Below are positions 43,471 through 52,024 of a DNA stretch of 64,000 nt, piece after piece. Location of the stretch: positions 310,001 through 374,000 of the forward strand of contig CAVXTQ010000008.1 of assembly GCA_963764675.1 (NCBI GenBank). The letters are read 5' to 3'. Both the position numbers and the translations under genes were made by a program. The number at the start of each line of letters is the position of its first letter. Positions within the stretch are counted from its first letter, which is position 1. The stretch is from Acidiferrum sp963764675. Its GTDB lineage: Bacteria > Acidobacteriota > Terriglobia > Acidiferrales > UBA7541. A model generated the notes under the pieces. That model saw only the letters and a list, made by a program, of their open reading frames with translations, was not told the DNA's origin and did no database searches.

Positions 43471-45996
43471 TCAGTCGGTGCGGAGGGCGCGCATCGGGTC
43501 GATGGATGCACCTCGGTGGGCGGGAATGAATCCGGCGAACAGGGCGCAGACGCCAAGCGCAATCACGGCGAGCGCAAGGATTGCAGGGTCGTAACCTTTG
43601 ACTCCGTATAGCTGGGTGGCCATCAGGCGGCCGCCAATGAGCGCGGCGGGAATCCCGATGGCCAGGCCCAAGCCCAGTTGCACCAGCACCCCGCGCAGCA
43701 CCAGGCCGACCACATTCCCGCGGTTGGCGCCGAGCGCCATTCGTATGCCGATTTCACTGGTGCGGCGAGCCACGGAATACGACGTGACGCCGTAGAGTCC
43801 GATGCAAGCCAGGGTCAGAGCAAGCAGGCCGAAGAGCTCGGTGAGCCGAGCGATCAGCCTGTCCTGATTGAAATTGCGCGTGAGTTGCTCGCTCAGGCTC
43901 ATGAGCTCGAGCACCGTGAGATTCGGATCGATCTCGGCGAGCGCCTGTCGCACGGCAGGCTCCAGATTCTCCGGCCTGCCCGCAACGCGGAGTTCAATGT
44001 CACCCAAGTAGTGCGAGCCGATCAGGAAGGCGAGCTTGGGATCTTTGCTGACTTGCAAGAACGGAGCGAAGAAGGTTTCGTACGCGGGTTTCCGCGCGTC
44101 CTGATACTTCGCATCTTCGACGATACCTACGATCTCGAATTCACCGCTGTGAGATGGGTCTCCGAGGCCAAAGTGCTTGCCCATCGGATCTTCCTTGGGG
44201 AAGTATTTGCGGACGAACGCTTCATTGACGACGGCGACGAAGCGGGAAGTAGGAGTATCCTCGTCGCCGATAACACGCCCGCGCAGCAAGCGTGTGCCGA
44301 TGGTCTCGAAGTAGCGCGGACCGACGCGATTGAAAGAGGCGCCGTTGTTGCGGTCCATCGGCGGGTGGCCTTCGATTTGAATGCCGAGGCCCCAATTGTC
44401 GCCTCGCATCGGGCTGTAAAGGGAATAGCTGGCGCTGATTACGCCGGGAATCTGGGGTAGGCGCTGCTGAAGGTGCTGGTAGAGACCATAAAGCGCTTCA
44501 GGTTTGTATCCAGCGAGAGCGGGATTCACGCGGACGACGAGGCGGCCCTGTGGTTCGAAACCAAAGCGCTGCTTCTCAAGATTGCGCAGAGTTTGCGTGA
44601 GCAAGCCAGCGCCGATCAAGAGGATGACGGAGAGCGCCACTTGAAGCACCACGAGGGATTTTCGCGGGAGAGAGGAGCGGTCTCGCGTCGAACGGCCCGC
44701 ACCGCGCAGGGTCTCAGCAGGATTCGAGCGGGAAGTGAGCCATGCGGGCACGGTGCCGAATACGATTCCGGTAACGAGCGAGAGCAGAAAGGCGAAGCCC
44801 AGCACCGGGAGCGAAGGCGTGGCGCTGATGGGCACGTAACGCGCTCCGCGAAAGACGAGCAACAGAATCATGCGCGTGCCGGCAAACGCGACGCATAGTC
44901 CGAGCAAGCCGCCCAAGGTGGCAAGCAGGACGCTTTCGGTGATGATCTGGCGAATGAGGCGGAAACGAGGGGCGCCCAAAGCCACACGGATGGCGGTCTC
45001 GAAACTGCTGGACGCGGCGCGCGCGAGGAGCAGGTTGGCGAGGTTGGCGCAGGCGATCAGCAGGACCAGGCCGGAAATGATCATGAGCAGGCGAAGTCCT
45101 TCGGAGGTATCGCGCTGCATGCTGGCGACGCCGCCGCCTGCCGGTGCGAGGATGATGTGCTGCTTGCTGAGATCGGCGCGGTCGCGGGCGGAGAGGTTGG
45201 GCTGCGCCGTGATCCATTGCTGCAATTCCACGGTGACTTCGGACTGGATGCTTGCGGGCCGCGCGCCGGGTTTGATGCGCCCGATGATGTACAGCCAGTG
45301 CATGCCAGGGTTGCTGAGGATGGAATTCAGGCCGTCGAGGGCGGCCTCGCTGGCGAGAGGCAGCCAGAAATCGGGGGGGTCGGGGCGTAGTGTTTCGCCG
45401 AAGAAACCCGGAGGGGCGATTCCCGCGACGGTGTAAGGCATTTGATTGATGGTGAAGGTGGCGCCGATTACGGATGGGTCGAGCGCGAAATGCTGAAGCC
45501 AAGTCCGGTAGCTCATCACCGCGATGGGGGGCGCGCCGGCAGTGTCGTCCGCGGGAGTGATTGCGCGGCCAGCATAGGCGTTGAGACCCAACGTCGAGAA
45601 ATAGTTGCCGGAGACGAACTCTCCGGCGTAAGGTTCGGCGGGGCCGGTTGCGCCGTTGCGGCGGACGCTCAGGTTAGACAAGGCGGCCTGGAAGGCGGTC
45701 ATCTCGCCAAATTCCGGGGTGTGGTCGCGGAATTGTTGATAGAGAGAGTAGGAGTAAATTGCCCACTCGTCCTGATTTCCGCCAATCACGCAGCAATTGT
45801 TGTTGTTCCCCAGGCGGTAGAGTTGGCTTGGGTTCGTTACGGGGAGATTTTTGAGGATGACCGCGTTCACCAAAGTAAAAATCGCGGTATTGGCGCCGAT
45901 TCCGAGGGCCAGGGTAATGACGCAGATGGCGGCGAAGCCCGGCGCCTGGCGCAAGCGGCGGAGTGCATAGCGAAGGTCCTGGAGTAGGGTGAACAT
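43471..45996 (-). CDS. ADOP-family MacB/FtsX-type permease
   Basis: This 841-aa membrane protein has the layout of the acidobacterial duplicated orphan permease family. An N-terminal DLRYALRRLRQAPGF leads into a first helix with ALGIGANTAIFTLVNAVLL-like sequence, then a periplasmic MacB_PCD domain. A first FtsX core (SGLVLLIACANLANLLLARAA), a second periplasmic domain and a second FtsX core (ALTLACIGLYGVTSYSVARRTSEIGIRMALGA) follow. No ATPase gene is adjacent, as is typical. The start at 45996 gives the family N-terminus. The substrate is unknown. Confidence 0.93.
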   Translation of the reverse strand: MFTLLQDLRYALRRLRQAPGFAAICVITLALGIGANTAIFTLVNAVILKNLPVTNPSQLYRLGNNNNCCVIGGNQDEWAIYSYSLYQQFRDHTPEFGEMTAFQAALSNLSVRRNGATGPAEPYAGEFVSGNYFSTLGLNAYAGRAITPADDTAGAPPIAVMSYRTWLQHFALDPSVIGATFTINQMPYTVAGIAPPGFFGETLRPDPPDFWLPLASEAALDGLNSILSNPGMHWLYIIGRIKPGARPASIQSEVTVELQQWITAQPNLSARDRADLSKQHIILAPAGGGVASMQRDTSEGLRLLMIISGLVLLIACANLANLLLARAASSSFETAIRVALGAPRFRLIRQIITESVLLATLGGLLGLCVAFAGTRMILLLVFRGARYVPISATPSLPVLGFAFLLSLVTGIVFGTVPAWLTSRSNPAETLRGAGRSTRDRSSLPRKSLVVLQVALSVILLIGAGLLTQTLRNLEKQRFGFEPQGRLVVRVNPALAGYKPEALYGLYQHLQQRLPQIPGVISASYSLYSPMRGDNWGLGIQIEGHPPMDRNNGASFNRVGPRYFETIGTRLLRGRVIGDEDTPTSRFVAVVNEAFVRKYFPKEDPMGKHFGLGDPSHSGEFEIVGIVEDAKYQDARKPAYETFFAPFLQVSKDPKLAFLIGSHYLGDIELRVAGRPENLEPAVRQALAEIDPNLTVLELMSLSEQLTRNFNQDRLIARLTELFGLLALTLACIGLYGVTSYSVARRTSEIGIRMALGANRGNVVGLVLRGVLVQLGLGLAIGIPAALIGGRLMATQLYGVKGYDPAILALAVIALGVCALFAGFIPAHRGASIDPMRALRTD

Positions 45997-46116
45997 GTTG
46001 GGTCTCGTGTCTAGGTACGAGAAGCGGGCCCCTCTTGTTTCCATAAGACGCTGGAGGAGGGGAAGTCGTCTCGGAGCGTATCGTAACCTGGTGCGAGGGC
46101 AGTGCGTTGACGGGGC

Positions 46117-46158
46117 TTGACGTAAAGCTGTTTATACGGTATATTCTGTAACAACAGA
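46117..46158 (+). promoter_or_regulatory. Promoter with overlapping palindromic operator
   Basis: TTGACG (46117-46122) and TATATT (46140-46145) are separated by exactly 17 bp. The spacer and -10 overlap the perfect 11-bp palindrome TATACGGTATA (46133-46143), inside a wider CTGTT...AACAG dyad (46128-46157). The leader to the ATG at 46160 is only about 8 bases. The GbsR/MarR regulator encoded downstream is the obvious candidate to bind here. Confidence 0.7.
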
Positions 46159-46159
46159 A

Positions 46160-47198
46160 ATGAGCGAAATAACAACAACGGCGACACCCACGGAAAGGAA
46201 GCTGCGCATCGTTTTGCCCGGAGGCAGCGGGCACCTCGGCAGGATCCTGGCGCGTCATTTTCATTCCTCGGGGCACAACGTGACTGTGCTCACGCGGACG
46301 CCCGCGACCGCGCCTTGGCGGGTGCTCGCGTGGGACGGGATGCATCTCCATCGCTGGGCGAACGAGCTGGACGGCACAGACGTGGTTATCAATCTGGCCG
46401 GCCGCAGCGTGGACTGCCGCTATCACCGATGGAACCGGCGGGAAATTTTGGAATCGAGGATTCAGCCGACAAAGACTCTGGGTGAAGTAATCGGTAAGTT
46501 GGCTGCGCCGCCGCGTCTGTGGATGAACGCGAGCACCGCGACGATCTACCGGCATTCTCTGGACCAGCCGATGGATGAAGAGAACGGAGACATCGGCTGG
46601 AGCGAGCCGGATGCTCCCGAGTGGCGTTTCAGCGTGGATGTGGCGGCCCAGTGGGAAGAGAGCTTTTTTGAGGCGAAGACGCCCAGGACGCGGAAGATCG
46701 CGCTGCGCAGCGCTATGGTGATGAGCGCAGAGCGCGGCGGCGCATTTGAGAAGTTGCTGCGGCTGGTGCGGCTTGGATTGGGCGGCGCGGCGGGCTCCGG
46801 AGAACAGTTCGTGTCCTGGGTGCATGAGAGCGATTTTGTGCGCGCGATGGAGTACCTGATCGCTAGCGAGGACGTAGACGGGATAGTGAACGTTGCGGCT
46901 CCGTGTCCGCTACCCGAACAGAGATTTCATGCGCGCATTGCGGGAGGCTTGGGGAATTGGCTTTGGGCTCGAGGCGCGCGAATGGATGCTGGAATTTGGC
47001 GCAGCGTTTCTACGGACGGAGACGGAGCTAATCCTGAAGAGCCGCCAGGTGGTGCCCGGAAGGCTGCTGGAGCGCGGGTTTCCGTTCGAGTTTCCGGAGT
47101 GGCCGGCCGCCGCGCGAGACTTGGTGGATCGCTGGAGAGAAGGGCATGTGGGGAGATCGAGGAAAAAGACGGCGGAGTGGAAGACGGCGAATCCGTAG
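46160..47198 (+). pseudogene. NAD(P)-dependent epimerase (TIGR01777/DUF1731 family), frameshifted
   Basis: The first 252 codons encode an SDR-type epimerase: LRIVLPGGSGHLGRIL (nucleotide motif), VVINLAGRSVDCRYH, MNASTATIYRH and VSWVHESDFVRAMEYLI. At about 46913-46917 (CTACCCGAACAG) the conserved reading passes to the next frame: PNRDFMRALREAWGIG... continues to the stop at 47196-47198, ending in the family's DUF1731 region (GRLLERGFPFEFPEWPAAARDLV). One extra base explains this. It is either a recent frameshift mutation, a sequencing error, or +1 frameshifting. Corrected length is about 345 aa. Confidence 0.8.
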
Positions 47199-47212
47199 TC
47201 TTAAGGGGAAAA

Positions 47213-47770
47213 ATGGGCGAGACGACGAAAAGCGGGCTGACGCCGGTGGCGCAGAAGTTCATTTTGCATTGGGGCGAGATGGGGACGCGGTGGGGGATTA
47301 ACCGCACCGTGGCGCAAGTACACGCATTGTTGTTTCTGGCGCCGAAGCCCGTACCTGCCGATGAAATTGCTGCGACGCTAGCGGTAGCACGATCGAACGT
47401 GAGCACGAGTTTACGGGAGCTGCAGGGCTGGGGAATTGTTCGCGTCGTGCATGTTTTGGGAGACCGGCGGGATCATTTCGAGTCGATCAAGGATGTTTGG
47501 GAGATTTTCCGGATCGTGTCGGAAGAGCGAAAGCGCCGGGAGATCGATCCCACGTTGAAGGCGATTGCGGAATGCGTGGCGGAGTTGAAGGCGAATCCGC
47601 AGGGGGATGCGTATACGCGGGAACGGTTGGAGAGCATGCTGGAGTTTTTGACGGCAATGTCCGGATTGTTTGAAGAGGTTCTGCGGATGCCCACGGGTGC
47701 CTTGAAGAGCGTGGTGAAGCTGCGGGGGAAAGTGGTGACGCTGCTGGGAAAGAAGGCAGTCGCGGGCTAA
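47213..47770 (+). CDS. GbsR/MarR-type winged-helix regulator
   Basis: This 185-aa DNA-binding protein of the GbsR branch of MarR starts at ATG 47213 with AAGGGG upstream. VAQKFILHWGEMGTRWGINRTVAQVHALLFL is the N-terminal dimer/wing region. ADEIAATLAVARSNVSTSLRELQGWGIVRVVHVLGDRRDHF is the winged helix. The upstream epimerase frame reads into it without a stop, but the homology shift and the ribosome site show it is a separate protein. It probably regulates its own operon through the palindromic promoter at 46117. Confidence 0.9.
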   Translation: MGETTKSGLTPVAQKFILHWGEMGTRWGINRTVAQVHALLFLAPKPVPADEIAATLAVARSNVSTSLRELQGWGIVRVVHVLGDRRDHFESIKDVWEIFRIVSEERKRREIDPTLKAIAECVAELKANPQGDAYTRERLESMLEFLTAMSGLFEEVLRMPTGALKSVVKLRGKVVTLLGKKAVAG

Positions 47771-47792
47771 AGCTAAGGGCGAGTTATGTAGA

Positions 47793-47812
47793 CGCCGGGC
47801 TTCAGCCCGGCG
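47793..47812. repeat. GCCGGGCT palindrome (family A, copy 2)
   Basis: The inverted repeat CGCCGGGCT / AGCCCGGCG has a 2-base centre. With its TTATGTAGA flank it is the reverse of the copy at 20143-20160. It sits between the regulator and DCC genes. Confidence 0.75.
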
Positions 47813-47847
47813 AAACCATCCGCCGGCCCTGTAGCGCCGAGAAAGAA

Positions 47848-47905
47848 AAGATTTAACGCAGAGAGCAAAAGGGAAGAGCACAGAGGTCACAGAGAAAGAG
47901 CGCAG
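47848..47905. repeat. Degenerate intergenic repeat (family E)
   Basis: AGATTTAACGCAGAGAG, GGGAAGAGCACAGAGGTC and ACAGAGAAAGAGCGC form an imperfect series of GCAGAG/CACAGAG units. The reverse complement resembles 13771-13855. No coding potential is seen. Confidence 0.4.
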
Positions 47906-47909
47906 GATC

Positions 47910-48329
47910 ATGATTTCACTGGCGTCGGAATTTACGGATGGGAAGGGGCGGCACGCGCGGGGCTGGCTGTTTTTTGACGCGGAGTGCGGCTTTTGCACGC
48001 GGATTGTGCGGTGGCTGGCACCGATTCTGCAGAGACGTGGGCTGGGGGTTGCGCCGTTGCAGGATCCGCGGGTGGGTCCGCTGCTGGGATTGTCGCACGC
48101 CGAGCTGATGTACGAGATGCAGTTCTTGCTCGCGGACGGGACGCGATTTGGCGGGGCGGACGCGGCAGTGGCTCTGGCGCGTGAGATATGGTGGGGCAGG
48201 CCGTTGGTTTGGGTGTCCAAGGTTCCGGGCGTGATGGGCTGGCTCCGCTCCGGGTACCGCTGGATTGCGGCGAAGAGAAAGTGCGCGGCGGAAACTTGCG
48301 AGGTACCGGGCAACGACGCAAGAAAGTAA
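47910..48329 (+). CDS. DCC-family thiol-disulfide oxidoreductase-like protein
   Basis: This 139-aa DUF393 protein is recognised by LFFDAECGFCTRIVRWLAP (residues 20-38); the family name comes from D-x-x-C-x-x-C, here DAECGFC. The thioredoxin-like fold suggests redox activity, but the function is unproven. QDPRVGPLLGLS and a mid-region IWWGRPLVWVSKVPGV are typical. ATG 47910 follows AGGATC. Confidence 0.88.
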   Translation: MISLASEFTDGKGRHARGWLFFDAECGFCTRIVRWLAPILQRRGLGVAPLQDPRVGPLLGLSHAELMYEMQFLLADGTRFGGADAAVALAREIWWGRPLVWVSKVPGVMGWLRSGYRWIAAKRKCAAETCEVPGNDARK

Positions 48330-48529
48330 GGCGCAAACCACCGCATGGGACAGCAAAACCACCGCAAACATGCTTGAGCGGCTCAAGCATCCCCCATTCC
48401 CTCCCCCATTCCAATAAAGTCCGTATTATCAATAGAATACGAATCTAGACCGGAAAATAGGAGAAAATCCATCTCCGAGAGTGAAAGAAAAGCGAACGAC
48501 CACAACGAACTCTACGGCCTTGGCGATGC

Positions 48530-49675
48530 TCAGGTCGTCGCCGCGGAGGCTGAGGCGGCGTCGAGGACGCGCTGGTAGTACTGCTCGTAGCGGGGGATGA
48601 CGTCGTTGGCGCAGAAGTTTTTCTTGGCGTTGAGGCGGGCGCGCTGGCCCATTTCGCGGCCGCGGTCGGCGCGCGACAAAATGTCGAGGGCATAGCGGCC
48701 GGCGTTCTTCACGTCGCCGGGCTCCACCAAAAAACCATCGATGCCGTGGCTGACGACTTCGGGAACGCCGCCAACGTTGGTGGCGATCACGGGGACTTCG
48801 CAGGCCATGGCTTCGAGCGCGGCGAGGCCGAAGGATTCCAACTGCGAGGGCAGCAGGAAAAGATCGGCGGAGGAGAGCTTTTCGTAGACGGCGTTTTGTT
48901 TGCCGAGGAAGAAGACGTCTTTTTGCAGGCGCTTCTTGCGGACCAGATATTCGGCGGCGCCGCGGTCGGGACCGTCGCCGATCAGCACGAGTTTCGCGGG
49001 CATTTTGGCGCGGACGATGGCGAAGATTTCCACGACGTCAGTGATGCGCTTGACCGGGCGGAAATTCGAGAGGTGCATCAGGATGGGTTCGCCGTTGGGA
49101 GCCCATTGGGCGCGCACGGCTTCGTTCGGAGTGCGCGTGTAAAGATCGCAGTTGACGAAGTTGGGGATGACCTCGATGGGGCGTTTGATGTCGAACTCTT
49201 TCAGAGTTTGCGTGAGCAGGTAGTTCGAGATGGCGGTGACGCCGTCGCTCTGCTCGATGGAAAAGCGCGTGATCGGGAGGTAGCTGAGGTTGCTGCCGAC
49301 GAGGGTGATATCCGTGCCGTGCAGGGTGGTGACGAACGGCAGGCGGCGGGGCGCGGCCATGGAGCGCGCCAGGAGCGCGCTGACGGAGTGCGGAATGGCG
49401 TAGTGGACGTGGAGAAGGTCGAGGGATTCGGACTCGAACACCTCGAGCATTTTTGTGGCAAGGGCGAGAGTGTACGGCGGGTGGTCGAAGAGCGGGTAGG
49501 AAGCCACCTCGACCTCGTGGAAGTGGATGCGAGGGTCGTTCGGGTTCATGCGGATGGGCGGAGCGTAACTGATGAAATGGATGTCGTGGCCGCGGGCCGC
49601 GAGTTCCTGGCCGAGCTCGGTGGCGACGACGCCGGAGCCGCCGTAGGTGGGATAGCAGGTGATGCCGATGCGCAT
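48530..49675 (-). CDS. bshA: N-acetyl-alpha-D-glucosaminyl L-malate synthase (bacillithiol)
   Basis: BshA joins UDP-GlcNAc and L-malate, the first step of bacillithiol synthesis. This 381-aa GT4 enzyme has the characteristic start GITCYPTYGGSGVVATELG, then HVHYAIPHSVSALLAR, VTTLHGTDITLVGSN, IPNFVNCDLY and ESFGLAALEAMACEVPVIATNVGG. The match to BshA is better than to generic GT4 enzymes. bshB and bshC are not in the window. Transcription diverges from the thioesterase gene. Confidence 0.92.
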   Translation of the reverse strand: MRIGITCYPTYGGSGVVATELGQELAARGHDIHFISYAPPIRMNPNDPRIHFHEVEVASYPLFDHPPYTLALATKMLEVFESESLDLLHVHYAIPHSVSALLARSMAAPRRLPFVTTLHGTDITLVGSNLSYLPITRFSIEQSDGVTAISNYLLTQTLKEFDIKRPIEVIPNFVNCDLYTRTPNEAVRAQWAPNGEPILMHLSNFRPVKRITDVVEIFAIVRAKMPAKLVLIGDGPDRGAAEYLVRKKRLQKDVFFLGKQNAVYEKLSSADLFLLPSQLESFGLAALEAMACEVPVIATNVGGVPEVVSHGIDGFLVEPGDVKNAGRYALDILSRADRGREMGQRARLNAKKNFCANDVIPRYEQYYQRVLDAASASAATT

Positions 49676-49923
49676 AGGGTCCTTAGCTGTCTATCGCGGG
49701 GATGATATAGTGCAACACTTTAGCGACAAATCGTGCAAATACGGCTCGTTGATTACTCGGGCCGATCTCGTACCTGAAGGCCCCGAGTGACAGCTCGAAG
49801 AGCACTCGGTTAGACGCGGGAGAAGAGGAAAACGTGACACGGTTGGCGGAGCGGGCTAGGGATAGGGTTCGTCCCGGCAGGGTGGTCCTGAGGGGCGGCT
49901 GTTGAGGGGATCGGCGGGGGACG

Positions 49924-50370
49924 ATGGCGCGGAAATCATCGAAACACGTGAAAGGTCTGACGGCGATCGCGCGGCGAACGCTTAGGAAGAACCCCGCAAC
50001 CAGTCTGTTGGGTTTCAAGTTGCAATCGATCGCGCTCGGGCGCGCAGTGTTGCACATGGATGTGCAGGCGCGGCACCGGCAGATGCAGGGAGTGGTGCAT
50101 GGGGGAATCTTGGCGGCGCTGGTAGACACGGCGAGCGCGATCGCGGCGTACACCGCGGTGCCGCCAGGAACGAAAATCGCCACAGTCGAGCTGAAAATTA
50201 ACTATTTGGAAGCGGTGGCGCGGGGAAGAATTAAAGCGGACGCGCGGGTGCTGCGAGCGGGGCGGAATTTTGTGGTTACGGAGTGCGAGATCTTCGATGG
50301 TGAGGGCTTGCTGGCGGCGAAGGCGCTGCTCACGTTTGGAGCGGCGAGCGGACACTCGATGCAGAAGTGA
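49924..50370 (+). CDS. PaaI-type hotdog thioesterase
   Basis: This 148-aa single hotdog domain likely hydrolyses an acyl- or aryl-CoA. The helix MQGVVHGGILAALVDTASAIAAY carries the family His-Gly-Gly, and KIATVELKINYLEAVARGRIKADARVLRAGR is the beta sheet. The N-terminal 20 residues are basic. The substrate is unknown. An ATG with GGGGG-type purine sequence upstream supports the start. Confidence 0.9.
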   Translation: MARKSSKHVKGLTAIARRTLRKNPATSLLGFKLQSIALGRAVLHMDVQARHRQMQGVVHGGILAALVDTASAIAAYTAVPPGTKIATVELKINYLEAVARGRIKADARVLRAGRNFVVTECEIFDGEGLLAAKALLTFGAASGHSMQK

Positions 50371-50411
50371 TAGGCCTCAGAACCCCTTCAGACACGACTG
50401 TTTGCCGAGCT

Positions 50412-50433
50412 GGGGCGCAGCATACTGCGCCCC
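50412..50433. repeat. GGGGCGCAG palindrome (family B, copy 2)
   Basis: GGGGCGCAG, loop CATA, CTGCGCCCC, followed by TAC. It is the second copy of the purA-moeA element at 12479-12501. It lies between the convergent thioesterase and Sm-like genes and may act as a shared transcript end. Confidence 0.75.
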
Positions 50434-50442
50434 TACAAAGGA

Positions 50443-50784
50443 CTATTCGTCGCCGCCTTCGGCGGATTCTTCGCCGTCTTTGTAGACGTACTTGATCACG
50501 CGCTTGAAGACTAAGAGGTTCGGGCTGCCCTGGCGCGTAAGCTTGATGCAGTCGCGGTCATACCACTCGACCGTTCCACGAAGGACTTCACCATTGTCCA
50601 AAACCACCGCCATAGCCGTGCGGGCTTGCATCTGCTTGACCCAATAAAAATTCTCGGCATGAGTCAATTCCGGCGGAGCGGGCTTCTTGCTAGGCGCGGG
50701 GCCATTGTTGCTGTGCTGGGGTCTGGGAGGGGCCTGTTCCTTAACGTCCGCGAAACCAGGACGGAACATCCTGCGGTTCACCAT
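50443..50784 (-). CDS. Hfq/Sm-like RNA-binding protein
   Basis: The 113-aa protein has a Pro-rich, probably disordered N-terminus (residues 1-38) and an Sm-like core. The core has a helix (HAENFYWVKQMQ), an Sm1-like VVLDNGEVLRGTVEWYDRDCIKL and an Sm2-like NLLVFKRVIKYVYK. The acidic tail ESAEGGDE resembles Hfq C-termini. Classical Hfq has YKHA in Sm2; here it is FKRVIKY, so it is divergent. It probably acts as the RNA chaperone of this lineage. Confidence 0.75.
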   Translation of the reverse strand: MVNRRMFRPGFADVKEQAPPRPQHSNNGPAPSKKPAPPELTHAENFYWVKQMQARTAMAVVLDNGEVLRGTVEWYDRDCIKLTRQGSPNLLVFKRVIKYVYKDGEESAEGGDE

Positions 50785-50881
50785 GACTGCTCCTTAAAGG
50801 TGGGGTTGATGGTCATTTCGTATGATGCGCCCGAAAGCTGCCGGGTTACAGTCAAGATTGACAAACTGTATGAAAGCGATT

Positions 50882-52021
50882 TCATGGTTGTTTTTGCAAT
50901 CGTGAGGCAGAACCGTCCGGCGCACTGGGCGCGAGAGACGCGGCCAAGGCGTCGAGGCCGAGCTGACGATTGAGATTTCTGCGTGACCCAGCATGGAGTT
51001 CATCAAATCCCGCTATAGCGCGCATAACCCAAGAAGAATTGATTCCCTTGCTAAGGGCTTCTAGTTCCTGGGAAAGAGCGGCGTTCCGAAGCGCGGGTTG
51101 TTTCACTCCGGAAGTCAGCTCGAGAAGGTCACTCAATAGGCCGTAAAACACCTGGATTTGTTCCTCGAAGGAGGACTCCCGATCCTTGGCCAGCGCCGAG
51201 GTGGCGGCAAAGAGCTGGGCAAAGCCCTCACCGCGGGCGGCGCGCTCCAAAATGCGAAGGGCTTCGCGCCGCTGGTTGGCCGCTTGCTCGACGTTCATTT
51301 CGATGGCTAGGCCCGGACTGCCCTCGGCGAGTTGCGCGGCGGCTTTGCGATCGGCGGGCTTGCGGTCGGTCTTCTGGCACAGAATTTCTTCCACTTCGGA
51401 CTGCGGCAGCGGTGCGAAGTGGAATTGCAGGCAGCGGGAAACGATGGTTGGCAGCAGCGCATAGGGTGACGGCGCGGTGAGGATCAGGGTAGCGGTGCCG
51501 GGCGGCTCCTCGAGGATTTTCAGGAACACATTGGCGACATCCCAGCGCATGGTCTCCGCGCCGTCAAGGATGAAAACGCGGCGGCGGCCCATCGGTTGAA
51601 AGTAGGCGGCGCGTTGCACGGCGCGAAGCTGGCCGACGCGGAGGGTAGGGCGGACGACGGGAGTCTTCAGGCGAACGGGATCGGGGACCAGCGCCCAGAC
51701 GTCGGGATGGGATTGCAGAATTAGTGGCACGCGCTCGACGGTGGCGGCGTCGGCGCTTTCGCCGCGTTCGGCGATGCCTTGCTCGATGAGCTTTTGCGGG
51801 TCGGCAAGGAGCGCGATGCGCTTGCAGGTATGGCATTCACCGCAAAAGTCGTCGGTGAGGCGCTCGCAGTTGGCGGCTTGCGCAAACATGCGGGCCAGCG
51901 TGAACTTGCCGACGCCGCGCGGGCCCGTGAAGAGCAGGGCGTGGGGCACGCGCTGGCTGCGGAGAGCGCCGCGGAGGGCGGTTACGATGCGCTCATTGCC
52001 GAGAAATTCGGAGAAGCCCAT
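50882..52021 (-). CDS. holB: DNA polymerase III delta' subunit
   Basis: This 379-aa clamp-loader subunit has an N-terminal AAA+ module with GPRGVGKFTLAR (P-loop), the zinc-binding Cys set in CERLTDDFCGECHTCKR and sensor/finger ISRC-like IVSRCLQFHF. The P-loop has Phe where Ser/Thr normally binds Mg-ATP, consistent with a non-hydrolysing delta' rather than DnaX. The C-terminal collar domain is present. It lies 3 bp downstream of tmk, the common tmk-holB pairing. Confidence 0.93.
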   Translation of the reverse strand: MGFSEFLGNERIVTALRGALRSQRVPHALLFTGPRGVGKFTLARMFAQAANCERLTDDFCGECHTCKRIALLADPQKLIEQGIAERGESADAATVERVPLILQSHPDVWALVPDPVRLKTPVVRPTLRVGQLRAVQRAAYFQPMGRRRVFILDGAETMRWDVANVFLKILEEPPGTATLILTAPSPYALLPTIVSRCLQFHFAPLPQSEVEEILCQKTDRKPADRKAAAQLAEGSPGLAIEMNVEQAANQRREALRILERAARGEGFAQLFAATSALAKDRESSFEEQIQVFYGLLSDLLELTSGVKQPALRNAALSQELEALSKGINSSWVMRAIAGFDELHAGSRRNLNRQLGLDALAASLAPSAPDGSASRLQKQP

Positions 52022-52024
52022 CGG

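Noticed and set aside
46160..47770. One long frame looking like an epimerase-MarR fusion protein
   Set aside because: Epimerase homology leaves this frame at about 46915 and the regulator has its own ribosome site and ATG at 47213; the middle is shadow translation.
50882..52021. DnaX (gamma/tau) instead of delta'
   Set aside because: P-loop lacks the Ser/Thr for Mg-ATP, length is only 379 aa, and the gene is paired with tmk as holB usually is.
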